The position numbers and the translations under genes were made by a program. Shown piece by piece: positions 12,796-25,518 of a stretch of 64,000 nt of DNA (the stretch's first letter is position 1; the number at the start of each line of letters is the position of its first letter). The DNA lies in NCBI GenBank assembly GCA_033030425.1, contig JAUFSD010000023.1, positions 62,001 to 126,000 on the forward strand. The letters are read 5' to 3'. A model generated the notes under the pieces. That model had not been told where the DNA came from and did no database searches. It saw only the letters and a program-made list of their open reading frames with translations. The DNA comes from Verpa conica. Its lineage: Eukaryota; Ascomycota; Pezizomycetes; Pezizales; Morchellaceae.

Positions 12796-14426
12796 TCAGG
12801 CTCCACTGACAACCCTCAAATGGCTCAACTCCACATCCACCTCACCTCCTACTTCAAAGTGCTGCACAGAAAATGATGCTAAACTATTGCTTTCCGATGG
12901 ACTTACCGAATGTTCGAAATTAAACTTCCCATTCTCGAACAAGGTCACAAGCTTAGGGCTTACAATAACCAAGACATCAACATACGGCCCACCTGGTCTA
13001 AAGTTCGTGTCACTGCTCAGTGTTGTAAAACCGCTGCCGTTCCAAAATTGCCACCGGGAGATTCCATATTCGGTACGGAGGATCAATTTACTAGCGATCG
13101 TTACTTTGGTCTCATAGTTGCTAGACGCGTTGACCTTGAAGCGGTATTGAACTACGCTATAGTCTCGGAGCCTCTGCATGTGGGAGGTATATACTGTGCG
13201 GTCTCCACTGTGACTCGAATGTTAGTTGCCTTTGTCTACTATGTAAGTATAAGGTAGTACTGCGAACAGAAACGTACTGCGTAAGACTCTTGGTATGGAA
13301 CCGTAAGGAGCTTTCAGTCTGGGTTACTTGAATTGGTCCGTTCCAGCTTGAAACGGAAAAGTATTGCTGATTAAAGATGCTTGAGGCTGAATTAAAGATT
13401 AACTCCGTCGGCGTCGATATTAACTCTGGAAGATCCTGGTGGAAAGCTGCAGGACATGTACTAAATCCCATTAGATCTGAAGCGAAGACCCCGGGTTTGT
13501 CAAGTACTTGACAAGGCATATCGAAAGAGCCGGGTAAAAACTCTGTCCGAGTCATTGAGACAACATTTCGACCATCCTCATAGATACGGATGGTATCAGA
13601 AGATACATAAAATAAGATATCATGCCATTCCTTATCCGCAGAAATTACTGAGGGACTTATGACTGTAAATCCCGGAGATGTATGGTCACAAATTGTCCAA
13701 TTAACGTTTCCATCCCAAAACCGTAAGAGAATGATTCCACGTTTCGAGGGGGCGACCAAGGAAGGTACATGCAGCTTCACCTCATCAGTTCCGCGGAGGC
13801 TATTCCAACGGATGCGGTAGGCAAGAAAAAGACCTGGTGGTGGTGGGCCAGCGCTCAGGGAGGGGATAGTCCAGCGAACGGTCGCCCACTCATTATAAAC
13901 GTCCTGGGAGGAAGTCTTAGCAAAGTGTAGCATATTGTCTTGCGCACTAGCTTTAATTCCAGTCCCAGAGCTGATATTAAAGCCCTCTGATATTGGCGGA
14001 GTTCCAGGAATGTAATGAGTTAAGGATAAAGAAGCATCGTCTGAATAGAGGGACCAATTACAGCCTTGGGGAGAGTTGAGTAGGTTGCCGCGAAGCTTCA
14101 GAATGACCGGGAAGATACCACCGATTTGGATGACGAATCGGACAATCAATTTATTCTTATCCGTTTTGTCCACAGACACATAGAATACAGGCGATATACC
14201 ACGATAGCTGGTGGATGTCACGACGAGGTCACTCGGCTGGGCTGATTCGGCAGGATTGGAGATTACAGAGAACGACCCTGACCAGATAGACCGTGGAGTC
14301 GCTGCACCGAACCAGTCAAGTCCTTCAACGCTGATAGACCTGTTAAAGGTTAGTACTAAGATAATAGGCATATATTATTTGATCTCAGCCAACTTACGAC
14401 ATTGCTATCCTGAGTTTCCCAAGCAT
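12796..14426 (-). CDS. hypothetical protein with repeated LamG/concanavalin-like modules
   Basis: Three exons, 14426-14398, 14339-13278 and 13156-12796, join in phase to 483 residues, starting MLGKLRIAMS. I do not recognise a named family. What is visible is internal repetition of an all-beta module. A middle copy reads YRIRWNS, then ILLRFWDGNVNW, then HDILFYVSSDTIRIYEDG. The C-terminal copy reads YRFKVNASS, then SRWQFWNGSGF, then VDVLVIVSPKLVTLFENG. A degenerate first copy may lie near FYVSVDKTDKNKLIVRF. This pattern suits laminin-G-like or concanavalin-A-like jelly rolls, which often bind carbohydrate. There is no signal peptide, so the site of action is unclear. The flanks are gene-poor and the gene appears intact. 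Confidence 0.65.
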
Positions 14427-15944
14427 ACCGTGGTGTGATAGGAGTGATGCGAATATGGTATGCCTGATATAGAGAGAAACCCTATCTTACATAAGCAATT
14501 TCCTTTGCCATTACCCCGCCCATAACATTTAATAGAACCAAATCTGATTATATACGAGGGCCAACTCCTTATGTAGGGTCGCATTTTCCTCTTTAGGGTT
14601 TCTAATACTGAGGGCCCCTGAATTATAAGATTAAACTAGATAGGCACGGCTATTGCCTAAAATCCTATCGGCTTGATGTTTGCTGTAGAATAGGGTGGAA
14701 GTATGCAAAAAAAACGGCTATACTCTAGTATGTGCTTGTATCGGAACGTCCTGGGAAGATAGGTTATAGTGATATACATATTCTCTTTTAAACCATCTTA
14801 AGGCGTTGGCTACAAGAAGCGTTAGGGTACTAATTTGCGTGGCTCGTTAGGCCACAGTTACATACTAGGTCGGAGGTCATTTGAATCAGCCTAGCTAGCA
14901 TTTTTCGAGGTAAAGAAAATCATATTATGAAGCATGTTACTCTATGTATACCTCTTTTTAGAACCCAAACTTGTTGGTAATCTCTTTTAATATACGTAAC
15001 TCCATATATATGGGAATATGTTTGTTTTGTGGTAAGCTTATATCAATTATTGGTATCGACATTTAAGAGATCATAGTCTTATTTGGGTTTCTAAAGATGT
15101 TTCTGAGATACTCTAGAGGGATTTTTTATCGCAGCTTTGAGCCCTGGAGCTTTAGCCTTGTTCTCACCCCCAGGTTTAATTGCTGCATAGCAAGAAATCT
15201 TATGGAGCTGGGCACGAGACTACCGGAATCCCTAAAAATCAACCTAGTATCGTGAGATGCACGATCCTTGGTGCCACATGAGATGGGCTAGGATGAGATA
15301 ATTCGTTTTACCGTCCCGAATAAACCCCGCCTAGAAGTCTACTACTGATATAGAAGGCTTAGGAACAGCTGGACAAGTTAGGGATTTCCCCGTTAGTACC
15401 TGCAGGTGCTGTGTTAAGAGATACTATAGTTAGTTGTAGAATGAGGGACGCCACCACAGAGGCTGCCACGGCGGCCCCGTTTTCTCCTTTGTGACTGTAA
15501 AGTCTTGTTATTTTCATTGTGGGCATGGGCACTGTACCCTTTGCATCTTAGTGCGCAAGCGAACTCACACCCCTTCTAGTCTAGTAATAATAGAGCTGGG
15601 GATCTTCCCTCGACTAGACCATCTTAAGTAAACTACACAAGTCTTACTCCAATAATCAATGAGCTAAAGCCTTTAATCATCATAAACTCGAGACGACCCC
15701 CGCCCAGGCGTGGCCCCAGTATCCATATCCTATTCCCGAGCCCGCTGTTCCTTTTGCCTTTTCCCTAGCCCCTGCCACAGATTTAAACTTCTAGGCTCTA
15801 GTAGCTCTTTAGCCATTGAGGGGGTCGCATGCCCTGAACGAAAGACCAAATCATTCCTCCAAAAATGCTTGTAACTGGTGAAGTAATAAATATTTTTTTG
15901 GAGAGAATTTTATGGGTTTTTTTTAGCTAGAGTAGACCTAAATA
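14427..15944. other. intergenic, AT-rich, no gene seen
   Basis: About 1.5 kb with many stops in all frames and no recognisable feature. It leads into the fold-back repeat. Confidence 0.55.
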
Positions 15945-16482
15945 CTAGCATTCATCATGGGTGACCCAGTCCCCCAAACTCTCCGGGAAACCACGCCAAA
16001 ATACCGCCCCAAGCTGTTCCATTCCCCAGCTGGGTTGGGTTTGCCCTTTAAAAATCTCTCATTAACTGAAATTTAATCTAATTAACTGCAGTGAATCCAA
16101 TGGAGCTCCGCCAGTTATTTCCCTATTGGGACAATTTTTTTACTGAAAATCAGGCCCAAAACTCAGGCCGGAACGGGTCTATTAGCCCACAAACTGCCCT
16201 GAATTGTTCTATTACAAACACTATTTACAGCAGTTTCTAGGCTAATAGACTTGTCTCAGCCTGGGTTTGAAGCCTGATTTTCAGTGAAAGAATTGCCCTA
16301 ATAGAAGAATAACTGGCGGAGCTCCATTGGATTCACTGCAGTTAATTAGGTTAAATTTCAGTTAATGGGGGATTTTTAAAGGGCAAACCCGACCCAGTTG
16401 GGGAGTGGGGCAGCTTGGAGCGGTATTTTGGCGTGGTTCTCCGGAGAGTTTGGGGGACTGAGTCTCCTGTAACAAATACTAG
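15945..16482. repeat. fold-back (long inverted repeat) element
   Basis: Two arms of about 220 nt are near-perfect reverse complements: 15945-16172 and about 16260-16482, around a spacer of about 90 nt. Shared blocks include CCCCCAAACTCTCCGG near the outer ends, GGGCAAACCCGACCCAG in one arm (matched in the other), GCAGTTAATTA, and TAACTGGCGGAGCTCC near the inner ends. Differences between arms are largely C/T and G/A. A third, more diverged arm occurs at about 35130-35365. No coding frame spans it. It could be a fold-back transposon or a head-to-head pair of terminal repeats from a larger element. Confidence 0.8.
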
Positions 16483-16732
16483 CCGTAAATCACTTTATGG
16501 CAAACACTGTAACGGGGGCACTCCCAGGGGAGTGCTGCCGTACCAAAAAAAACCAACAACCTTCCTTTCTGACGAGAAGCTTCAGCAGCGAGGCTTAGAA
16601 CCGCTCGTCAACACAGAAGGTCGACAGTCCCTAGGCAAAACAGGAATAAGGATTTTAAGGGTTGCAAACTAAAGACTTTAAAAGGCTCTGCTTCCCAGGG
16701 GAAGACAAACGTCTTTAGCGAAGAGTATGAGG

Positions 16733-16743
16733 CATCAGCAAAC
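16733..16743 (+). repeat. left terminal inverted repeat of the Plavaka element
   Basis: CATCAGCAAAC, reverse-complementary to 25519-25529 and identical to the core of both ends of the 27.7-29.4-kb element. GACGC and CATCTGA motifs follow within 40 nt. Confidence 0.55.
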
Positions 16744-17593
16744 TTGAAGGTTTCTCTCTGACGCATCTGATGCATCTGAGGCTTGGGATGCAGTTGGTGG
16801 AATTCGACGATCAGGAGACGGGATCTGTCTCAGAGACGCTCGGCTAGCTGTCAGAGCTCTCAGGAGAGCTCTGGAGACTTTGACCAAAATATTTGGAGCT
16901 ATCAGGACACGTTGTGATATAAGCTGCGCTAAATCCTAATATCTCCGGAGCCCTTCTGACTTTGCAAGTCTAACTCGCTATCACGCTCTCTTGAAACTTC
17001 TTATACCACCTTCTGAGGCTCCTCTATGCCTCATACTCTTCACATTTGTGTCAGGAATTGCTAAAGCTCTCCCGATGGCTCTGGCAGCTTTCGCAATTGC
17101 TTTATATGGTAAAAATATTATATTAAATACTATCGATAAGAAGTCTTAACCCCCCATTCCTCTTAGCTTTACAAATTATCCCTAAAGCAATCACCAAAGC
17201 TCTACCAGTTATTCTCACAGTCCTCCTCCTCCTCCTCCTACATGTATTTTACCTACCTCCCACTATGTCCTCGCTGCTACCTGCACCAGTATCACTTTCC
17301 TCCACCCCTACTAGCTGCGCTTGAATGACCTGATCGGAGTCATCGGGAGTTACTACTCCCCGTCCATGTCGAGTAACTGCTATACTTCCACGAGCTCTGC
17401 TGATATCACGTAGAGCTATCGCCAAAGCTATGTCATCCTCGCTCACAGCCTCTGTTGGTATAGACTCGGAAGTGCCTCTTCTTGCATCAATCTACTGTGT
17501 GATTAGCGCTGGATCTACTCTAGAGATTACTAACATACTGCTATTTGAACTCTATGCTTGATTTCCGCTAGTATACCCTGTTGATTTATTAAA

Positions 17594-19118
17594 CTAGGGC
17601 TGTTCCAGGTGTTCCTCATTCTCGTGAAGGTTCCTAGAGCCATGGTGAAGTTAGCTAGAGCCATCGTAGTAGGAAAAGAGGTCTTACGAGTTATACCCTG
17701 ATTTCCGGTATTGAAATCTGCTGGTTTGAGATAGACTCCGGTACGCCAGGCCCGTAAGCAGTGCCATATCCCCGTTGCTACAAAGCACACCAATACCGGA
17801 GTGATCCTATCAAGGAACTCGGGATCTCTAGACCCAATCATTTTCGACCCTTCAAAATATTTGCTGTAAATAGTATCAGAAATCTCAGGTGCAAGAAACC
17901 TGCAAGAGCCAGTCTTAAAGCCATTAGAACCTTCATCAAAGCTCTCAAAGCTACCGCGACAAATCTTACCTGATAATTCTCCGGATTACTCAGGAATCGG
18001 TCTTTTTCTAGTAGATACTCGACCCTTGTTGCCTTCTCTCCTGGGTTTTTGCAACGGTGGAGCCCATATATATCCCCAGTAGATATTCTGACTTTGATTA
18101 GGTATATCAAGTGAGACCTAGTGCGGGAATGAACACATTTTAACTATGACGTATTAGCAATAGCTCTGGAGGTCTTCATCAAAGCTTTGGGGGCTGTTAC
18201 GTGAAGTTTGCTAATACTACACAAAATAGCCCTTATATTTGCTTCATTGCTGGCTTTTTCCCAGAGCTCTGCGATAAGGACCACAAGCCGTGCTGGAGAA
18301 GGCAAAGGCTCTTCAAGCAAAGTATGCTCTCTCATTAGCTCTGTGCAACGAATTAAAATATTCCTTGCTGAACCACTAAGTTTTCCAAAACTTCGGCTAT
18401 CATGAAGAGAGCTGCTGGAGCTTTCATCGTTGTCATCGGGATCATCTCGAAATTGAGAGGTTCTAGAAGGTTCAGAGTTCCTAAAGACTCGTGAAGTTGG
18501 AGAAGAAGGAGGTGCCGGTGGTTGGGGTGGGCTTGTTGCTCCTGAAGCCTCCACCGAAGCTGCAGGGGCTTTTAGCCTAATTTTCTTAGCCCGTGGGACT
18601 GCTCTTTTGCCGTGCTTTAATTTGTCAGCAAACCCTAACAGGAGTATTTAAAAAGGATCCTTTACCTGCGTGATATTCAGCTGAACTGATGAGGCAGCGA
18701 TTGCTTCTCCTGCTTTTCGCTTCCTCGTAGCCTCGACGGCTGCTGCAGCCTTAGTGGAAGTCCACATAGCTATCTTTGGCACTTTCCCTATCTTCTTGAA
18801 AACACGCGGTTGTTTAGGGTGTGTGGGAGAAAGTTGGGGTACTGCTCCATTTCCATCAGCTCGATAGTCATCGTCACCAGAGTTCAAACGTTTTGAATTA
18901 GACTCCTTGCATCGGTCAAAGCCCTCAGCGCCATCGTCAAAGTTCTCAGAGCTTTCACTGTCTTGTTCGGAATGATTCACATAGTCATCTTCTTCGGTCG
19001 ATAGCTCTATATATTCAGCTTCGGGAGCGGGAGGAGGAGGAGGAGGGGGGGGTTCGCGTCGAGACCTCCTTGTAGAGACTTTGCTATACGTGATCATAGG
19101 GCGTTTTCTAGTTGCCAT
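17594..19118 (-). CDS. DUF6532-like transposon passenger protein
   Basis: Minus-strand gene. Proposed exons: 19118-18666, 18614-18223, 18117-17970 and 17913 to about 17700, probably with a short last exon ending near 17594. The first junctions keep phase with introns of 51-105 nt. The N-terminal about 150 residues (MATRKRPMITYSK) are disordered: poly-Pro, acidic and Ser-rich tracts. The second half reads SARNILIRCTELMREH, then IYLIKVRI, then ISDTIYSKYFEGSKMIG, then DPEFLDRITPVLVCFVATGI. This order and wording match my memory of DUF6532 (fungal, often found with Plavaka-type transposons); a profile search would settle it. The biochemical role is unknown. The introns themselves contain the element's repeated GAGCTTTGATGAAGG-type motif. 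The last junction and stop are uncertain. Confidence 0.6.
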
Positions 19119-19733
19119 TACAAAGGAAATAATCAAGGAGTGTCAGTACAATATAAAGGAAGCAAAGGAGCGATAAAGACTGTATATAGCGGTAATGACT
19201 GTAGATAGACTGCTAGAGGCAATAGAGAAGGTTGATGGAGTTTTAGCGAGGGCTTCAGGGGCCTCCCCCCCCTTTATTGCTTGCCAGCGCTTTGACACCG
19301 CACCAAAAGCTCGTTAGACCAATAGAATCAATTCCCAATGCCTAATACATATGCAAATATTTAGGAATGTAAAAATATGCTCCGCCACAAAAGAAACTAT
19401 ATTGCTAGTCTTCATGATAGCTCCTAAAGTCATTCCCATAGCTCCTGCGCCATAATCAAAATAAAGCCAATAATAGATATCGCACAAAGGAAATGATCGA
19501 CAGATAACAAAAAATATATAAAAATATAAAATCAATATCAAAATCCCCCATAAAGGTTTGTTTGACCTTTGCCAAAACACCTAAAACTCTCGCAATAGCT
19601 CCTAGAGCTACGATCATAAAAATACATTAATAATAGACAGTATATAAACGAAATAGAACCCAATAACCAAAAAATATAAGGCAAAAAACTTAATCAAAAC
19701 TCCCAGGGGTCCCTTCACTGCTTCCAAAGCCTT

Positions 19734-21093
19734 TTATGCTACCACACCGTCACCCGCGTCGTCGGCGCCTGGGCCTGGAGGAGGTGGAGGAGGTGGAGGA
19801 GGTGGAGGGGCATCACCACCATCGTCACCACCATCGTCACCACCATCGTCACCACCATCGTCACCACCATCATCACCACCGGGAGGTGGAGGCACTGGAG
19901 GACCCACTGGAGCCACAGGAACCATGAGCAAAGCTATTCTGGCTTCCTCAATAACTGCAGCCCTGTCTGCTAGCTCTTGATCGGTCCATATATGCTCTGG
20001 GTCATAATCGCCATCTCCAGGAACAACAGCATCAGGGAACTTAGCCTTATATGCATCGCTGACATGGGTAATCCTATCCTCAATACGCCCTTGCCTAACG
20101 TTGAGCTTCTTGAGGAGTATCTGGAAGGTCCTGCGAGTCCTCGGCATAGCTACCTTCTGGCCTTTACTGCTGATTCGCTGATTCTCATCATAGTCGGAGT
20201 CCTCCGCAGGAAGATCGACTGTTTCAAAGTCTTGCTCAAGGATATGAACGTAGCCAGATGGAGGGGGGTGCAGGCGCACTGGAGGACTCTGTGGAGAGAC
20301 CACGAGGGCTCTCAAGGGCTTAGCATTGCTGCTGCTCACCCAAGCTTCGACTTCCTGTATCCGTGAGGTGGGCATAGCTCGGGTTGCCGAAGGAAACGTC
20401 AGGAGTCGAGCCCGGAGGTGGTGGGGGAGGGTTTTCCATAGCTCCGTAGAAAGCCCTGGGAGCTCTCCCGGGAGGCATATGCTTCATTGAAAGGTTATAA
20501 AGCTCATTCATGTTTACCGCTGCAAGGACGCCTATATAGGATGGGCCATTGGTGCTGCCATACCACGGATAGTCTTCTGCGCGAGGAGGGGGGCCAACAT
20601 TATCAGGATCGATGATATGAATCTGCACAACAGGCCGAGCAGGTACAACGGGGGCTCCAGAGACTCCCCCCACAGTCCCTGTAACTCTCCTCCGCTTTCG
20701 ACTCAAGGCGCTCAATGGGCCGGGCCGTTCGATCTCGAGGTCTTCTGCATCATTATCATCATCATTCTCTGCTTCTCTGAAGTGCCGGTCACCGGCACCA
20801 GCAGCCTTCTTCTCCTTGGCCCCTACGTCTGCGATGAGAGTCTTCAGAGCCTCCTGGATACCCCTGGAGACTTCCGTATCTTGGTTATGCCAGGAGGAGT
20901 AAAGCCCCCTGAGATATTTATGCTTCATAAGCCATTCGGAGAGGGCGTTGTAGGCATCCAGCCCCGATGCGGTCTTGTTGATCCACCCTACAGCAGCCAT
21001 TCGGTGGGCGAGGGCTTTGCGCAGGGCAAAGTAAGCGGCGTTCTTTCCAGTGAGCTGGAGCTTAGCTTTGACTTGAACGATAGTGAGAGGCAT
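19734..21093 (-). CDS. low-complexity hypothetical protein, Plavaka passenger
   Basis: The ATG at 21093 opens a frame to 20398. A second frame (20354-19734) follows, and a 43-nt GT-AG intron at 20397-20355 would join them in phase to about 438 residues. The two frames overlap, so an ancestral frameshift is the alternative explanation. The first 110 residues (IVQVKAKLQLTGKNAAYFAL) are compact and helical-looking. Then come an acidic DDDNDAEDLE stretch, a basic RKRRR cluster (possible nuclear signal), Pro-rich segments, a segment around VEAWVSSSNAKPLRALVV, and a tail of GGDD repeats followed by a run of 11 Pro. I do not recognise the family. It lies head to tail with the DUF6532-like gene and is probably transcribed with or next to it. 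Confidence 0.5.
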
Positions 21094-22191
21094 TTGCGAT
21101 AGTTGTTGACGGAACAGTAGTAGTGGTGGTGATAGCGGTGGTGATAGCTGTAGGAGCTTTTATAAGAGTCTTATAGAGTATTATATACTGTATGACTTAA
21201 TTGCCAGCAAGTAAGTATGGTATCGTGATTTTTATGGAGATTCAGAGACAGCTTACCACCAGCGCTTTATAGAGATACTGTAGACGTAGGAAAGGCGAAA
21301 CGTAGGGCACTTGAAAACATGAAACGGGGGGCCAAACAAAGAGTGAAATAAACAAATAAAAAAATCTTGAAACAGTGGAGACTAGGCGCAAATTCATACG
21401 TTAGCGAAGGCTATCAAGGCTACTGTGAAGGCTTTGTGGGCCCTAGCAGTATTAATTAAAACCTACCGTAATATATTAAAGACGTGAATCGTAGCTAGGC
21501 GGGTGGTGGAGGTTAGGAGAGAAAGAAGGGAGAGAGAGCTCGTGGAGCACAAAGCAGGGCAGCAGGGGCCTTTTATAGGCCCAGTTTCCTAGGCTCTAAA
21601 GTTTGCTATTCTATCAGCTGTTTGTTGGTGTCTCAAGACGTCATGGAGTCATATATTACCGTTTATCATTGCTTCATATATCATCACTCGCACGGAAATT
21701 ATGAAAAGCTGCAAAGAAAGCTCTCAAAGCCATGGGGAAAACCCAAAGAGATATGGAAATCGAGACCTAAACTCTAGTAGTTAGCTTTGACTCAATTGCT
21801 AGATTGATTTAGGGATTGACTGGCGGGGATGATATAAGAATAGCTACTTACATGGCAATATAGTGTTTGCCTATCGAGTTATAAAGCCGGCAACTAGAGT
21901 TGCCTGAAAAGCCGTTAAAGACTTCGTCAAGCCTCCAGGGACTCTCCCTATCAATATCGTAGCTCGGGAGCATCATCATGGGTATCTTCCTGGTGGGGTC
22001 GTGGTGATGGTTGTAAGCGGGGTCGATGTGAGGTTGCAGGTTTGCCTTTTAACGCACAGACCTTGGCGCCAAGAGAGCCAGTTAGGTTAATCTATGCGAA
22101 GCACATGTTGTGATTTTAACGAGAGCTCCTGAAGCTACCACCATAGCACTCTCAATTTTGGCCGTTCTTTTTAATTATCCAAGCCTACAAT
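21094..22191. other. divergent spacer between passenger genes and transposase
   Basis: About 1.1 kb between the minus-strand passenger gene and the plus-strand transposase, so it should hold both promoters. It contains several copies of the element-wide AGAGCT/AAGCTCTC motif (near 21150, 21405-21450, 21715, 21905-21945 and 22120). TATA-like AT runs occur, but none is convincing. Confidence 0.5.
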
Positions 22192-25100
22192 ATGCCTTCA
22201 AAATGCCCCTATTGCAAAAAAAGGTATAGTTACTCTAGTTCTTTCGAAAAGCACCTAATAGCGAAGCACCCCCTGATTGCATCGTCATATCTTGATCCAC
22301 CAACGGTTAAAAACACAATGAGCTCTAGCAGCTCTGGCAGCTTTGGCGAGGGCTTTGAAAACAATGACGACAACCTTCTTAGCAACAGCGACGATGAATT
22401 TGATCAGAATGAGGATTCAAATGATTCTGACCGAGAATCTGAATCTGATTTTAATTTGGCTGCTGACATGGCCATGGATATAGACACCGGTACTGTTGCT
22501 AGTGGAGAAGCTAAAACAAAGCTTTATGAAGGTGCTGGAAGACGTGGTGAGAGCTTTTTAGGGTACGATGAGGAGGAGCAAAGCCTTTTGGAGAACCCAT
22601 GGGCGCCTTTCAAATTGGTGGAGGAGTTCAAGCTTGCTCGGTGGTTTATTCGGTCAAAAACCTCTCAGGGAGCTATCGATGATTACTTTCGAAGCTCGCT
22701 GGGCCCTCGTAACTGCTCTTTCAACTCTGGCAGGAGCTTTGTTAGCAAGGTGGAGGAAATGCATACAACATTAGGACGTTCTAGCTGGCACCACTCGGAG
22801 GTCGACCTAGGAGGGAGGAAAACCTCCTATTTTTATCGGAACCCTATGGCTTGCGTACGCTATCTCCTTAGGCAAAGGGTGTTTAGAGACGATATGGTAT
22901 ACGCTCCCACGGTGGAGTATAATAGCTTAGGAGAACGGATGTATGGGGAAATGCATACAGGTGATTGGTGGTGGGAGATGCAGGTTAGTACAGGCTCTCG
23001 CGAGAGCTTTAGAAGGCTTTCATCATGATACTAATAGCTTTGTAGGATACATTACCCGAAGGATCTACAGTTGTACCCATTATCTGCGCCTCCGACGGAA
23101 CTCATTTGACTAGCTTCAGTGGGGATAAAAAAGCCTGGCCTATATATCTCACGATTGGCAACATTAAGTCTGCAACTCGCAATAAGCCAACTAGCCTAGC
23201 AAATATCCTCCTTGCGCTTTTACCAGTACCCCCAAAGCTTGCAAAGGAATCGGCTATTTCAAAGGTTCAGCGCCGACAAAGCCGCATGGCTTTTCATAAG
23301 ATTCTTGAGGAGATTCTCGAAGGCTTACAGGGCCCTGGCGAGAGCGGAGTAGTTTTAGACTGCGCCGATGGCTATCAACGACTTTGCTTCCCCATACTCG
23401 CAGCCTGGATAGCCGATCAAGAAGAGAATGCCTCTCTCCACAATATCCAAAATCAGGCTTGCGCTAAATGCGAGGTTGGCTTTAATGATCTTGGAAGCTT
23501 TGATGAATTCCCCGAGCGCAATCATACAGTCTATCAAGACAAAGTTAGAGACTATAATCTCCAACCAGCCAATATCGCTCCGGTAGAGCTTTTGATCTCC
23601 AAGTCTCTGAAGGCTCTTTACAACGCTTCTGGACTCTCCCAAGAGTTTTGATACATGACCTGCATAAGCCCGATCTACTTCATAATATCTATCTAGGGAT
23701 ATTGAAGCATATGATGGAATGGATCCAGTCTTTTTTAAAGAAACACAATCGATTGGAGCAATTCGATGATGCCTGGAGATCAATTGGGCCCTCTGGGCTG
23801 TCAGTACCGGAAGGCATATAGGAGATTACGCAGTGGCAGGGTAAGGAGATGCGTCACCTTGGAAGAATAGTCCTAGGAGCTTTTGCGGTAGCTTTGAGGA
23901 GACCTCCAAAAGTACTAAAAAGTACTTTTGAAAAAGCCTTGAAATGCGTTCGCTCGATGGTCGACTTTCACCTGATGGCTCAATATATTAGCCATATCCC
24001 AGCAACTCTCCAGTATATGGAGGACTATCTCCAAGACTTCCATAGCTATAAAGATGTCTTTTTAGAGTTTCGGGCATACAAAAAAACATCGAAAGCAGCG
24101 AAGAATCGAACGAAGGCCCTTCTTGGAGAAGCAACGCTATTAAAAGCATCTGCTTCTGCCATAAAACAAAGCAGCGAGTATAGCTCCCAAAGCCATCATT
24201 GTAGCTCACAGGAACTTGACGAATCACAACCAATATCCCACTTCAACTTTATTAAAATGCATCTCCTAATGCACTTCCGCCAGCACGTCGAGCGATATGG
24301 CAACATACCTATGTTTTCAACCGATATAAGCGAGCTTGCTCATAAAGAACAAATCAAAGAGAGTTATCGTGCTAGCAATAAGGTTGATACAGCCCTCCAG
24401 ATAATAGATATCTATGGGCGGCGACAAGCCTTTGGGATGCGCCTGCTAAACTTGGAAGCAGTTCATCAAAGCCTCGAAAGCATTCACGAAAGCAGTGAGC
24501 ATGATAGCGATAATCTCCACAAGCTTCAAGACATTTTTAAACTTAATGTTAAAAGAAGACCAGGTATACAGTCAGTTCAGGGCAGCAAAGCACCATACCG
24601 AACGCTAAAGGGTCGATACGGAGACAGGGGGTATGTGCTAGAGGATATTGCAGAAGAAATTGATATGGATAAAGGGAGCTTTGCACGCTGTGTTGTTGAC
24701 TATGGGAGGTGTCAGGAAGGCTCCAGGAGCATTCATGCTGACTCACAAACTATTTTACAGTTCCCGGTAGAAGGGTTTACCCGTCTACAGGTTCCAGTTG
24801 CTGTATTTCAAGAAGCGGACCAATATCAACTTCACAACCTACGCTGTACAGGGAAAAAGCCTTTTCGTGGTAGGGCAGCTCGCAACGACTGGGTTTGGGT
24901 TCAGGTAGATACGGTGATAGCTCTGGGAGCACTGAGAGGACGATTACCGTGCCGCCTGAAAGTATTGTTTAAGCTCCGCGACCCATTTACTGGATATACT
25001 CACCGACTTTGTTTGGTAGAGGTCCTCCAGTCAAAAGATAAAGGCACTCCGGATAGCTCTCATGGCCTTCTTCAAGTCTGTCAGCGTTTTCACCGAAAAT

Positions 25101-25216
25101 TTTGGATTGTGAATATCAAGAGCATATTAGGAATGGCACATCTCATACCCTTGGGCGAAGGAAATTGGTTGGTGAATACTAGAGTAGATCTTAGAACATG
25201 GAATGATTTTTATTAG
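22192..25216 (+). pseudogene. Plavaka transposase, disrupted
   Basis: Exon 1 is 22192-22983, a 62-nt intron follows, and exon 2 starts at 23046. Residues 5-26 form a C2H2 zinc finger (CPYCKKRYSYSSSFEKHLIAKH, split here only by description). A Ser/Asp-rich linker follows, then the Plavaka core: STVVPIICASDGTHLTSFSG, GDKKAWPIYLTIGN, VVLDCADGYQRLCFPILAAW, ACAKCEVGF, HKPDLLHNIYLGILKH, WQGKEMRHLGR. The C-terminal block is WVWVQVDT, RGRLPCRLK, GMAHLIPLG and VNTRVDLRTWNDFY. The Asp in CASDGT and in DCADGY would be catalytic. Two lesions are visible: the frame shifts by one base at about 23645-23650, and an in-frame TAG stands at 23819-23821. Upstream and downstream parts are otherwise well preserved, so inactivation looks recent. 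A further functional copy elsewhere in the genome is likely. Confidence 0.85.
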
Positions 25217-25518
25217 AGATAATCAATTGAAGTAGTTATAGAGCATAAGGCTCGTGGAGCCATCAAGAGTACTGCTAGAGCTACCGTCATAATTTGTATA
25301 GTATTCAGATATATATTCCTGAGGCGTTAGATTCTAATATGATAGAGTATGACGTGACTGATACAAACTATGACTTTTCTGGAGCCACGGGAGGCGTCAG
25401 GAGGCAATAGCTCCTAGAGCTCTCGTCAGGATGCTCAGGATACTCGGGATATACCAGATACATCCTATTTTGCGCGTGCGTCCTGACACAATGCGTATCT
25501 CTCAGGATACAAATTTTC

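Noticed and set aside
19736..19927. Plus-strand His-rich frame (HHHRHHH pattern)
   Set aside because: It is the antisense of the GGDD repeats of the minus-strand passenger protein.
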